From: Heterohyrax brucei
Taxonomy: Eukaryota > Chordata > Mammalia > Hyracoidea > Procaviidae
NCBI GenBank assembly: GCA_028571685.1
Contig: CM053154.1
Location: 9,461,501-9,525,500, forward strand
Direction: 5' to 3'
DNA length: 64,000 nt
Position 1 is the stretch's first letter. Each line of letters begins with the position of its first letter. Position numbers and translations under genes: made by a program. The notes under the pieces are model-generated. The model was not told where the DNA came from. It saw nothing but the letters and a program-made list of their open reading frames with translations, and did not search any database. Shown here piece by piece: positions 46,329 to 58,900 of the stretch.

Positions 46329-46682
46329 AAAGGAGGAGCCCTGATGGCCCAGTAACTGCTTGACTAACTAACCAAAATGTTGGGGGTTGGAGCCCATCAG
46401 CAGCTCCACAAGGGACCTGGAGATTAGTCTCATAAAGATTAACCCACTGCTGTCAAGTCGATTCTGACTCACAGCTAACCTATAAGGCAGAACAGAACTG
46501 CACACAGGGGTCCCAAGGACAGCCTGGTGGATTCCAGCTGCTGACCTTCTGGTTAGCAGCCATAGCACTTAACCGCTACACTACCAGGATTTCCCTCTGT
46601 AAAGGTTAAGCCAGGAAATCCCATGGGGTGGTTCTTTCTCCTAAGATCACTATGAGGGGGACTTTACTTAATGGCAAGTAGT
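46329..46682 (+). mobile_element. AfroSINE, forward, long form, split by another SINE
   Basis: The left half (GGAGCCCTGATGGCCCAGTA to GTCTCATAAAGATTAA) resumes after the insert with GTAAAGGTTAAGCCAGGAAA and ends in the degenerate tail ATCACTATGAGGGGGACTTT. Confidence 0.8.
46441..46597 (-). mobile_element. AfroSINE, antisense, nested inside the forward copy
   Basis: AACCCACTGCTGTCAAGTCG to GCTACACTACCAGGATTTCC. The host SINE bases TAAAGATTAA on the left and TAAAGGTTAA on the right look like a slightly decayed target-site duplication. Confidence 0.85.
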
Positions 46683-46734
46683 CTGGTATATTTAATGGGA
46701 AATGGGACTAGGAAGGGGTACAAATGAAGCTTCA

Positions 46735-46890
46735 ACTGTTTGCGCAAACTTGTATTATTTTTAAAAAGATAACTATGGCAAAATAGTAACATTTTATAAC
46801 CTACATGGTTGGTTTATGGGTGTGATCCTTTTAATTTTTTCTGAGTGTTTGAAACAGTTCATCCATTAAAAATCATACCAAAATAAACTG
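46735..46890 (+). repeat. Possible L1M 3' end
   Basis: ACTATGGCAAAATAGTAACA and AGTGTTTGAAACAGTTCATC resemble L1M 3' UTR sequence. Confidence 0.4.
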
Positions 46891-47024
46891 ACAAATTTAT
46901 GAGTTAGAAGTCCTATGGGCAGTTGAGGACTACACTTATCTATTACACCATGTGTTACATGGTGCTCTGTTGCCTGTCCCCTTGTCTGCTACCAGTGACC
47001 TCCCCTTGCCCCAGACTGGAAACC

Positions 47025-47548
47025 CAGTGTCCCAGACTGAACTGTGTCCTCCCAAAATAATGTGTTACTAACTCCTAACCCCTATACCTGTGGTTATAAC
47101 GCTGTCTGGGAATAGTTTTGTTACATAAACGTGAAAGTATTAGCCTAGGTTGTGTCTTAAACCCATCTCTTGCGAGATGGGTTTAGTAAGCAAGCAGAGG
47201 TGGGCCGAGGGGGAGGGGCCCTGGTGGGGCAGTGGTTAAGGGCTCTGCTGCTAACCAGAAGGTCAGAACTTTAGATCCACCAGCCACTCTCGGGAAACCC
47301 TAGGCGGCAGTTCTTTTCTCTCCTACCAGGTCACTATGTCTCAGAACTGACTTGATGGCAATGGGTTTTTTGGTTTAGATGCCAAGCCACATGAAGACTA
47401 TTATGGAAGTGAAGAATGGAAACTGAAAAGCGACCGTACCTTCCCCCGGAACCAACAAGACAGAAAGCCTTCCCCTAGAGCTGGAGCTCTGAAGGAAGAC
47501 TTCTAGCGGCCTCAACAGGGAGAAAAATCTGTCAAAGCTACCCACTCT
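47025..47548 (+). mobile_element. MaLR-like LTR interrupted by an AfroSINE
   Basis: CAGACTGAACTGTGTCCTCC and TTGTGTCTTAAACCCATCTC on the left and AAGCCTTCCCCTAGAGCTGG on the right of the SINE correspond to the LTR at 40.16 kb. Confidence 0.65.
47213..47380 (+). mobile_element. AfroSINE, forward, inside the LTR
   Basis: GGGGCCCTGGTGGGGCAGTG head, CTTGATGGCAATGGGTTTTT end. Since it splits the LTR, it inserted later. Confidence 0.9.
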
Positions 47549-47815
47549 GTGTGCACAGGAGCACTAGGCGACTCAGCTACCAGTAAGGGAAAGGCCCTGA
47601 TCTCTGCAGTACCTCTGAGCATGAGCACTGGGGAACTCAAGACAGCAAGGGTAAGGCCCTGATCCAGCCATACTGCCAGAGCCCAGCACCTACCAGGGCA
47701 CCCAGCAGGCAAGGGGCACTATGTTGTTTCTCCCAATAATCAAACAGTAGTAGGTGACCACGAAAAATAATACAAAAAACCCCCAACTCTGTGTAGAGAG
47801 CAGAGTACTTCCATG

Positions 47816-47978
47816 GCAGGGAGCACTGTCGCAACAGTGGTTAAGAACTCAGTGGCCACCTCTATGGCCAGCAGCTGGGAACCACCAAGGACACCCTGAA
47901 AACCCTGTGGGGGAGTCCTACCCCGCCCTGCACTGTGCAGTCAGTCTGGGCCAACTGGATGGCAACAGGCTGGTTTGT
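47816..47978 (+). mobile_element. AfroSINE, forward
   Basis: GGGAGCACTGTCGCAACAGT head and CAACTGGATGGCAACAGGCT tail; diverged. Confidence 0.75.
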
Positions 47979-49845
47979 CCTGCCATGAGCCAAGTTTTAG
48001 AAAACTTACTTGTATTAACTAGCCTTCCCAGTGGTGCTCTGAGCATCTTAGTTACAGGTGATTAAGTCTACACCTGCCACCTCTCCTTCTGGGACAGCCT
48101 ACAGAGAACCTGTGACCCAATTGTAAACTGTCACCAGGTATGGTCACCTGCCCATGTGACAATTAGGATGCAGTTGTACAGACACTTCCATCACATCGTC
48201 GAATTCCCACGGTCCTGCCAATTCCTCTCAGCCGGTCACAGCATCTCTTGCATACAGGTTTCAGGTGCTCTACGGTGTGACCAGCCGCACACTGAAGATC
48301 ACTGAGGGCACACCCCCAAAGCAAACATCATGCAGGCTATGCAGCCACCCCAGACAGAATCCCCAGATCCCTCTACCCAAGCATTTTCACTTAATACTTT
48401 TATTTTTGGAGAAACACGCATTGATACACACCAAAACGTTGAAATTATAGGATTGTGTCATATTGTAACCTCATTTTTGCATGCTGCATTATCTAAACTT
48501 TTGGACGGTGAACATATATATTACTTGTAGAATCATGTTCTAAAATGCTTACTGAATGTAGTAGCAAAGCCAAACGGCACATGTCTGGTGATCTGGCCTC
48601 TGAGTGACAACGTCCCAAAATTCTATCACCTGTTATCTTCCAACAGACTGTTTACCTTGGTACTTTCGCAACATCAAAAGGCGGCCTCATGGGCACGCAC
48701 CAAGTACACAGGAATATGTGGTGCCTGCTCCAGATCTAACGCCGCACTGAAGCAGGAGGTGGAAAGACTACAACGGCTCACTGCCTGAGTGACTGACTCC
48801 TTAGGGCACAGAAGCAGGGTTGTCTTCAGACTTTTGAGGAAAGGCCCATTCATCTGTGAGCTGGAACAAGCAAGGTGGGCATCATGGAAGAGGAAAATGT
48901 GAGTAGGATGCTTGCAGGAGTCACGTTAAAATTTGAAACCGCAACTCAGGACAAGCCTAAGCCAGCCAAGCCACAATCACCACCACGTGTGTGTGAGCAA
49001 GTAGGGAGCACACGGCCAGGTGCGGAGAGTAACAGAATCCCAGATTTTCTGGAGAACAGTAACAGGTAAAATGTAGGGAAGAAGGAGACCCATAGAGGCT
49101 CAGGACTGGGGAAAACTAGGCCAAGCAAAGTCACAAGTGTTTACTGACAGCCTCTGCCAAGTGCCCCCACAGAGGTGAAGGGATCACTCTCCGACAGAGG
49201 TGTCCTCTTTTCACTGAAAAGACCAATGCACAGCACACACCTTAGGATACTGAAGGCAAAATGATGGAGCATTTGAATGTCACGGTCAAACCAGACAGCT
49301 GGCCTCAGTCCTTGTTAACAGGGCCTGCACTTCCCCCACAGACAAGGTGGACACACTAAGAGTCCTGTAAGTTCTTACATGATGAACTCAGGACCAGACA
49401 CTGTTGCTGCCAGAACATTCCATGTCATCCACTTGTGACAATTCCCTGTGACCTCACACTTCTGAGAAGAGTTTCAAGTCACCAATCCCTTCACAGAGAC
49501 CTGAGGGTCGTGCAGAGAAGTACCTTCTTAAGAAGCTCTGAAAGGCTGCTATGAGCAGGGAAATAATGGTGGAGACCGTGGCATCATAAAATGCATCAGT
49601 TTAAAAAAAAAAAAAAAAAGCTTTGTGTGGTACAGAGCACATTTTTTCAAACTACAGGTGGCAATGCATTTTTTTAAATCCAGTACAGACAGCCATAACC
49701 AGTATTTATTTTAAAAACTCATATGCACCACGTATAGAAAAGGCAAAGTATTATTTCATAAAACACGTTGTCACAACACACACTGTACTGACCTCGGTGT
49801 GTTTCGGTGTGTTCCGGACTGTGGTTCTGAAAGTATTTACTGCAG
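47979..49845. other. Unassigned sequence downstream of BUB3
   Basis: About 1.9 kb without gene or repeat that I recognise; an A17 run at 49602-49619. Confidence 0.35.
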
Positions 49846-50300
49846 AGAAACAAACCCTCGTTCATTGCTGGTTGAAATGTAAACTGGCCCAAGTCACTCT
49901 GAAAAGTCTGGCAGTTCCTCAAAAAACTGAACACTAAATTATCACTATCAAAGGACCCAGCCATCCCAACCCGAGGTGTACACACAGAAGGGAGGCAGGA
50001 ACACGAACAGAAACCCATACACCCGTGTTCATGGTGCCACTTTACGCCAACAGCCAAAAGCTGGAAACTAAGATGTCCGTCAAATGCTGACTGGATACCT
50101 AAAGTGAGACAGTCACACACAGAAACGAGGCTCGGATACATGCCACATGAATCAGCCACGAAAGCATCATGCTGCTTGAAGTCCAGTCACAGAAGGACAT
50201 ACACTGTATGTTCTCACTCAAAGTAAGCAAATACACAGAAACCTACAACTATTCATGGTCAGCAGAGGTGGGAGGGAGAGGGAGGTTCAGTCTGAGCGTG
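49846..50300 (+). mobile_element. Old L1, ORF2 3' end and start of 3' UTR
   Basis: TTCATTGCTGGTTGAAATGT, GGCAGTTCCTCAAAAAACTG, GACCCAGCCATCCCAACCC and GTATGTTCTCACTCAAAG follow the standard L1 ORF2-end order. The frame is decayed. Confidence 0.85.
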
Positions 50301-51439
50301 TCCATGGCGGTGGAGTGTTGTGGATGTTGTGGGAAAGGACGGTAACAATGGCGACACGACATGAAAAACGCTGTCGGTCACTGAGCTATGCACATGGACT
50401 TGTGTGCACAAACGTTTTCTGTGTGTGCATCTTCATCACGGTTTTTCAAATATGTATTTACGATCGGTTATGGCCAAAAGGTTTGAAAGTCACACCAGAA
50501 GACAGAGGACTTGGAGCAGAGCCAGAGGCTGCTGCACTTGCCTCCCGAGGCAGAGGCAATCCCCCAGGGCTGTAGGATAGGAGGGATACAAAGAATAAAC
50601 AAACTCAGAAATACAGAAGAAAATCTCAACATGGGTGACCAATGAAAATGCCAAGCCCACCTGGGTGACCCAGGCCAATGACGACAAGCTGGGGAGGCAG
50701 GACCTGGGGGGAGCAAGGACAGCAAGTTTAGGCTGACACCCCCAAGTGGAAATACATAAAAAAGCTCTCCTGACCACGATCTGAAAAAAAGGTTCACAAC
50801 ACTGCTTTAAAGTGGTCACCTTTTACAATACAGTATTAATCCCTTTGAGTTACACAGTGTTTTAAAGTCACGCTGCATCCTCAACCAAGTCGTCAAGAAC
50901 TTAAAAGCTGATGCTCACAGTACCTGCCGCACCGTTTCTCTGGGTTACACCGTTTCTCCGCATTACACTATTTACCACCCCGATGTCTACATGTGAGCAC
51001 GGGATGCGTGAGCACCAAGGGGCCTGCCATTGGCTACCCAGGCACGTGCATGTTACTTCCTAAGCACAGAGAGGGAGGCGCACGCTACAGACGCCCTACT
51101 GCACTGGTGCTACCAGGCCAGTGTTGTGCCAAAGGGCACCCACCAGCTGCCAAGCAGCCTGTGCGCATCCAGAGCGAGCTGCGTAGTTGGCTCGAGGGCC
51201 CTGCTGACCCAGCGAGGGGGCCCGAGGGAAATGGCAGAACTCCAAGAGACCACTTTACCCAGGACTGCCTCGCCAATGTACATCCGAGCCAGTGTAATTA
51301 AGAGGCAGCGTGGGGCTGGAGGCAACATGTCACCCCCAACACGCACTGGCGATAAAGGAGATTTTGCTTTACAGAGCCTTTTTAAGTAGTAAATTACATT
51401 AATTACCAACATTTAAAAACATCCAACATGTAAGTGTTC
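50301..51439. other. Unassigned sequence left of the BUB3 3' UTR
   Basis: No gene or clear repeat recognised; the left part may continue the L1 3' UTR. Confidence 0.35.
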
Positions 51440-51450
51440 TGAATCTCTGC

Positions 51451-51456
51451 TTTATT
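51451..51456 (-). terminator. Candidate distal BUB3 poly(A) signal
   Basis: AATAAA on the minus strand about 1.5 kb after the stop. Downstream (lower coordinates) the minus strand is rich in T and G, which suits a downstream element. Confidence 0.4.
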
Positions 51457-52641
51457 GGACAGAATGGAAATAACAGGTGAGACTAGCTTACAAAAGAGCT
51501 CAAGCTGCTCAGAAACGGGCTCACGGCGGACAGAAAGTCCTCAGACTCCTGCACAAGGGACACAGAGATGCTGGTCCTGGACAAGGTGAGAATTAAAAGG
51601 TACACAGACAAGTTTTTTTCTAGGCAGAAAGTAGAGAAACCCACAAACTAAACAGTGTCCACAACGACTACAACCCACGTCTTAAGAGGAAAATCCTGTA
51701 CGTGTGGGAGGTAAACAAAAGCTTTCTAGAGCAACCCTTGTCACAGGGTGGTTAGGAAGACCTGCAATGAACACATTTCAAAAGACAGGCTCAGGCTTAC
51801 AGTAAGTTGTCACTAAAACACATAACAAAAACAAGACACTTCTCTGCCTCAGAAGAACTTTTATAAACTACATCACAGATAACTTTGTTAAGGACTAAGT
51901 CCTAGTCAGAGATACACATTTGCCGGTGACAAAAAGGAAATGCTTAATCACAAAAATACTATTTGGAACCACCTAGAATAGGCCAAGCTAAGTTTGTGTT
52001 CTGCTTTTACAGGGCATTACATTGAAATGAATCTCCTTCTCAATTTTTTTTTTTTTAACCTTAATCACCAACGGCTGGTCAGCTGAAATGGACAGAAGAA
52101 CTGTATAAATGTCAAAAGAAATATGTAAACCTCATTAATGTTTCCAAAAATTCATTTAGAGATAGAAACAGGTCCAAATAGATGCCTGTCTAAATGAACT
52201 GCAATTACGTTACAATTATTTTCCAAATACACAGATATGCTCTGTCTTTTCTCAGTTCATTACTGACTCAAACAATCTGCCCTTCTGGGATCAATTGTTT
52301 GCTAATAAATAATTGTTTACAGGCACAAAATGATGTTAGGAGGTTTTCTTATTAGTTTTCCTTCTGCACCCTAATAAGATTGAAAACTAGCTGATTCCCC
52401 AGAGTCTAACCTTAACCTCGCTTTGTTTAACAGCCCAGGAAATGATGAACCATCTGCTTCAGAAAATAATGGACGGCCAAGAGGAAGTCTTGTCTAATTG
52501 TAGATTAACCTCCTCAGGAGGCGGTCTGAAGCAGCTTCAGAATTAGCAACTAGAACCAGCCAAAGACAGAAACGGCTCAAGAGCCTTTTCCTCTACTGTT
52601 TGAGGTCCAGAAAGAATGCACAGAGATTTCTATTACCTGCA

Positions 52642-52647
52642 TTTATT
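52642..52647 (-). terminator. Candidate middle BUB3 poly(A) signal
   Basis: AATAAA on the minus strand about 310 nt after the BUB3 stop, within a TGTAAATAAATG context. Use is not proven. Confidence 0.45.
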
Positions 52648-52911
52648 TACAAACATGTATTTCCACAATGGAAAGAAAAATAACCAAGGTCAAACAGATT
52701 CTCAAAAATTCAGTTACTGCCGTCCCATTTTGTCTGCCCAAATACCTTGAACACAGCAAGCCATCTCTTGCACATGTGTTTTTTTTAAAAAACAAAACAA
52801 AACAATAAAAACCTCTTTTCCATATTTTCAGGTTCTGATAAGATTCAAGTTAGTATTTTCTCTGGTTTCTTTGTTAGAAGTAATAAATCCACCACTGGGG
52901 AGTACGAACTG

Positions 52912-52917
52912 TTTTAT
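52912..52917 (-). terminator. Candidate proximal BUB3 poly(A) signal
   Basis: AATAAA on the minus strand, 37 nt beyond the BUB3 stop. Using it would leave an unusually short 3' UTR, so it may be weak or unused. Confidence 0.4.
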
Positions 52918-52953
52918 TATCATCAGCACGGCACTTAAGGAAATCAAATCTTG

Positions 52954-52969
52954 TCAAGTACATGGTGAC
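52954..52969 (-). CDS. BUB3: BUB3 terminal coding segment (SPCT and stop)
   Basis: Only 16 coding nt lie in the last exon: acceptor gtag (ending at 52970), then G completing codon 325's predecessor lysine, then TCA CCA TGT ACT TGA. This gives the SPCT carboxy-terminus known from the long mammalian isoform. It was found by searching for that ending after a phase-2 acceptor. Intron 7 is 967 nt. The exon continues as the 3' UTR. Confidence 0.92.
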
Positions 52970-55900
52970 CTACAAGTTCAAAAGAAAAAAGAAAAGAATG
53001 AGATCAAAATGGTGGCCCGACAAGAGATACAAAAGTGACTGATTAAATTCAAACACAGCCCTTTATTCACCAGGCTTCAAGTGCTACGTCTCAAGTCCAA
53101 TCTGTCAAAGTATCGGAAGATTTAACACTCTGTAGCCTCTCAGGTGCTCCACCCATTCAGCTAAAGTCTCATACCAATATCCATTCAGATCAATATAGAA
53201 TCCTGAAAATAGTTATTCCAGAAGTTTCGGCTGAGACATCCCTCAAGGGCCTGGCGACAAAGGGCCAGAGAACAGGACAAAGCCATCTGTGATAGCTCTT
53301 TTACAGGTTAACACATGCCCAAGTTACCAGTTATCTCTTCAACCTGGGAGAGTTAAGTAAAAGCACTGCCCTGCTGGTAACAAAAAAATTTAAATGGTTC
53401 CTCTCAGACAACAGTTACAACCAACAGCCAAAGGAATCCACAAACATTTCAAAGTGAGGAGACCTGCTATTCCAGGCAAGGCATACTACTCTGGGTTTCC
53501 AATAAGACCTGAAGGTCATTCACACTGTGTAAATATTAGAGAAATAACCTCTGTGGAGAGGAAAGGGTTTTGGCAGTTCAAATTCTTAAATATCTTAAAT
53601 AGAATTTACTACAATAAATTATTCCTGAATTCCTCAACTTAATTTTGAAGCAATGAGCTAGTAATAACTCCAGAGATTCAAATAACAGTGCCTATTCAAG
53701 AAAAATGAGAGTTTGACATTCTTCTCAGCAAAACAACTGGGCACAATTTTACCCATCAGACGTCTATCAACCTCCGGATATTGAAAGCTTGGGAGAACAA
53801 GATAAGATCAACGCCAACCCTACTGTCAGTGGTGATATCAAGCAGACATCAACAAAGCTATTCATGAATTTAGAAAAATTAATAAATCCTGGGTTGATTG
53901 CAAGAAAGGGCTCAACCAGAGGTGAAGCATACTCACTTGGGCTTTGTTTCTGCATCTGTCACTTGGCGAATGAAGACCCCATCTTCGGGATGCTCGGTGT
54001 CATCCATCTCATACATGTATGACGATGCTATTGCCAGCGTCGTCCCGTCGTTACTGAAGGCGAGGGACGCGATGCTGGTGGGGTACCGGTGGAACTGGCA
54101 CAGTCGCTTTTTGTTAAACGGATCCCAGATATTTACAAAGCCATCAGAACCACCTGCAGGTAGTGTCCAACAGCTCAAATGACTCGTAATACCAGATACA
54201 GAAATAATCACTATCTAACAAATCACTGATGTTTAAAGTCAGAGAAATTATATTTTTCCCAGAGTACTGTACCATATTTTTTCCAAAATATTAGAAACAG
54301 CAAGCATTTTTTTTCTTTTAATTCTAAGCTCAAACATCTACTTTCCATTAACAGGAAATCAGTGTTACCTTTACCTGCGGACAGGGCAGACTTTACCTGT
54401 GGCAAAAGTATTGTGGATGTTGTGGAAGGAAATGGCATTGACCGGGTAAATCTGCTCAATGTTATTTTCTTTTAGTCGGTGACATTTAAAGGCATACTTC
54501 TTCTTCTGTACCTCAGGGCTTGGGTCCAAGTACTCAACGGCCACCCGGCCCTCAATAGAGCTCAGTACATAGCCCTAACAGAAAGAGACCAGAGGGGGAC
54601 AAAAATGATGACTCAGGTTCTAAAGACAATGGACTCATTCCCAAACCCAGCTCATACTAAAGAAAGATGATCGTTTCAAAAAGGAAAAGATGACACGATC
54701 ACATTTTAACAAGGCTATTAGGCTGTCCTGACAGTCAGGACTGTCTAAAGTTGAATGCTAGTTTAAAAAACAAAAACAAATAAGGCTGTCATCACTTGCT
54801 TTCTTTCTACCAGTACCTTGCATGTTGCAATCAGTAATTTTTATTTATTCTGTCACAAAAACAAGAGCTATAAAGTGTTGTAGTATCATTCTTTGTTGTT
54901 CTCTGCAGAAGGGGACTCAACTCTCTTCCGCCACTGAGAACAGATCCTTTTTGTTCCCTACCTCTTCACTCTAACAACCGCAAGAATTGTGTGTCCTTCA
55001 CAGGGGGAGGGGGGTCACTAATCCAAATAAATAGGAAAACCAGACTTCCATCTCAGTCATTCTTCCTCCTGCATTTAACTGCAGCCAGCTTTCCAGGAAC
55101 ATTCAAATGTGGTTTATGTCAAACGCTTTCTCACTTTTTCTTAACAAATACACCAAAAAAGAGAAAGATACAAGGTAAATGCGAAATCTTTTCTTTATGC
55201 ATGCTTCTTAATCCTTTAAAGTAGGGGAAAGGATATACTCCTAGAAAAGTGCTCATGGAGGACAACAAAAAATTCGGTAACATCCTCCCTTCCAAGTATT
55301 TAGTCATTCTAAACTGCAGACATGGTCCTACAGGAAATTTCAGGCAGAGACATACTGAAATATTTACAAATGCAAGCTTATTTTAATCACGTATTTAATC
55401 CTCAAGTCTCTTATAACTCCAATACTTTATCTTAAAGGGAAATTTATAATTTCCTTAAAAAAAAAACACCATGATCATCATTTGAGGTACTGGCCCTCTG
55501 TGACAGAAGGACCAAGAGAATAACTTACACAAATTATCTCCAATCACCTCACTGTTTCAGGTCCCCCAGCTCCTCAGGGGCATCCCAAGGCCTCCCGAGC
55601 AACCTGATGTCTGCAGCGACTTTTCCTCTTACAAAACTCTACTGCAACTGACTAATCACCACTTCCCCTTTCAGCCTTAAGGATCTGGGAGGAGAGGATG
55701 GCTGCCTAACAGGCAAATCTCAGAAACTAGTAACAATGGACAGGACCCCCGGTAAATCAAGAGTCAAGACCACTCTATGAGGGCACTATCACAACAGTGC
55801 TCTTGATTTAAAAAACAGAAAGCCAATCAAAGTTCTGCTGTCAGGCTGGTGAAAGAATTCTATGACTGTTAGCATTCCACGGAGGCCAAGCCCAAGTTTT

Positions 55901-58900
55901 CACATTTAAATTCATGAGTCTAGAGACTGAAACGTCTGGAAGACTCTCTTGTACTACACCACATACCAGTCACGTGTTCTGGACCCGGAAACCAACAAGA
56001 GCCAGCATGAACGAGGCCTCCACTCAAACCACCAGGCGACCCCAGTCAAGTTACCTAACCTCTCTGAACATCAGGTCACTTCTAAAACGGAGCGAACACA
56101 GTGCCTTTGAACAGAAGGCTGTCGAAAACAGTAAATCAGGCTTACCAAAAAGAACCTGGGAAATTCTAAATCACTACTCCGAACAAACAATAAAAAGAGA
56201 AGAAAAAAAAAAACCAAAAAACCGAGCCAATCTTCCCTCCTGTCGCAGCGGCACCTGCTTGTTGGGGAAGGCGCGGATGCAGCGCGTCTGGTACTTGAGG
56301 CTGGACTCCCGGCGCTGCTGCACGTAGCCCATGTTCCGCAGGTCCCACACCAGCACGCGGCGGCCCGCCGTCCCCACAATCAGCCGGTCTCCAGACACGG
56401 AGAGGGTGTACACCTGTGCGAGAGATCAAAACTTGTTTAAAAATACCACTTCCTTTCCTGAAAAAGGCATCCCACCCCACAGCGAAGCGCATCGAATCAC
56501 AAAACCATTAAGAAAGCAGCTGACTGAATTTCCAAATGCAGATATCAATCAATTTTAAATGCTGCACTTATTCAAACCAAGAAATTCACAGAAAACTGCT
56601 CACTCAGAATGCTCCTAATACAGTACAAAGTATTATCTAATGTACACAAATCATTCTATAAGAGGTCCTACTGAAGACTTAATTTTCTTCAGGACTTCCA
56701 ACAAATTACATGCAACTAATTTTCTCAGCTTTCTTATTTACACAAAGTACAAGTTTAACAAAAACATAAGGACTGACAATTGATTTCATGAGTTCATCCT
56801 ACAAAAAAGTGCTACCCAGTATCACTACAGTCACCTCTGAAGTACTCCCCCTGAGAAACTATGCACCCACGCCAGTGCCTAGTCCACTCTTGAAAGCAAT
56901 TTTGAACCCTTTTAGGAAATGCTGGCAGCACAGTGCTTAAGTCTTATAGCTGCTACCCAAAACGTCAGCAGTTTGAACCCATCAGGTGCTCCTTGGAAAC
57001 TCTATGGGGCAGTTACTCTGTCCTATAGGGTCGCTATGAGTCAGAATCAACTCCACAGCAATGGGCGGGTTTCTAGAACAGCTATCGGAGCTGTCTTCGT
57101 ATTACCCCTGATGTCCTGAATGTCATCAAAATGTCTCCCTTTCAATATTTCCCTTCTCTCCGGGTATACAGTTACTGGTTTACTGGCTAAAAACTCCCTC
57201 ACAGACAACTATACAATTCAGTTCACAAACTTGCCACTGTGCCGCCGTGAGCAATGGCCATTCCAGAAAGAGTTCAAAACTGCTTTCAAGGGTGGACTAG
57301 GCACTGGCGTCGGTGCATAGCTTCTCAAGGGGAGTACTTCAAAGGGGACCATAGTGATTTGAGGTACGTGGTGCAGCACTTGGAACAATTAAGTTTACTG
57401 ACTTAACTGTCTGACCTAAGTCAGAACAAAGACAAAGCCATAAAATTCAAGATACATTCCAATGGGCTTCAGGCTTTTCATAAAGAAATCATTTTGAAAG
57501 TTATTTTTCTTTGAGTGTCTGCAGAAGGAGATTTCATTTTCCCACTCTTTAAAAAATTGTGACTTTCCACAGCTGTCAAGCAGAATCAATAGGCCTTTCC
57601 AGAGGAGTGAGGGAGCCATAATGAATTAGCTGGTTAGTTGCTTCTGGTGGCATCTGAACACAAAATTAAAAGGCAGGAAGAGTGGCCTGGCTTACCATAA
57701 GGCAAATTCTTATGCCTTGATGTCATATGATCACTCAAGACAAATATGATTAAGGAAAAATTTTTATATCATTTTCCCCCATTATGTACTTTAAGTTACC
57801 AATTTTGGCCTATTTTTCCCTTATGACATCCTTTTCTTTGCTATTAAAACAGCTTTAACACAAATTCCTTTCTAATCATGTATTTTCTAGAAATTAGTGT
57901 TTCAAGTTGTTTTCGAATACAGGGACCTCAATAATTTGCAAGTTCATAAAAACAGTGACAAAAAATATTTCCTGGCATCATATCATTTCTAAACGTAGAC
58001 TTCAGACATGTAACTACACTCCACATATTACTTTCAATTAAAAAGCAACTAATTTAACCTGATCTAATATTCTGAAACTTGACGACTCATTTATAAAAGC
58101 TATAAAGAAGCCCCATGACCAAGTAAGACATCTCTGTTACATCTGGTAATTAAACTCTGTGGCAAATAACCACTAACTCAAGCCAAAAAAGCCACCTTAG
58201 GTTTAACAAAGCACGGATTCCACAAGATCCACAACAGAGTTTTTAAATTCAACAACTAATCTGACCTTGAAAAAGAATCAGAAGATTCCAAACAGCAGAT
58301 TTAATATAAAGGCATTTCAATACAATAACTGGAACATCTGCCATCATTTATTCAGAAAACAAAGTGTGCACAAGCAAAACACAAATCTAAGATGCATGAA
58401 GTACGAAACTTAAAAACTACAGAACCAGAGATCAGTGTAAAACGGTACAATTGTACCAGGAATTTTATCTTAAATCTTCACTACCCAGGTGACACACAAG
58501 ATTCTGGCTGTGCTTTCTAGCCCCACTGATCGTAAATCAAGTGAAACCACTGTCAGGCTACTGACGAGGTATATACATTTATCAAAGAAAGTATTAAAAA
58601 AAGTGACATAATGAACCTTGCTGAACCAATAAGCAGCTTGATTCAGTGTGGCTGTCCATTATATGACATTCTGTCAGCAATTTATCACAGCTCTTAACAT
58701 GCTACATACAACCATAAATCAAAACTAGAAACAATGCAATTATTTTATTCTGAACAAAGGTCTTGCCAGGAGTAGATTCAACTGTGATGTGACAAAAATA
58801 ATGGCTCTTTGGATGCACTCCAGTATGTGACGGCGGCTAACAGGGACTGAACAGTGTGTTTACACACTGAGGAACAGACTCATTGAGGGATACCTTCACA

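Larger units (their letters stand above)
51440..52953 (-). other. BUB3: Probable BUB3 3' UTR with several AATAAA signals
   Basis: Left of the stop codon the sequence is AT-rich with no SINE or LINE that I recognise, as expected for a 3' UTR. Minus-strand AATAAA hexamers lie at 52917-52912 (37 nt after the stop), 52647-52642 and 51456-51451. The last is followed by a T/G-rich stretch, so it is a reasonable distal signal. Which signals are used cannot be seen from DNA. The left border is inferred. Confidence 0.6.
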
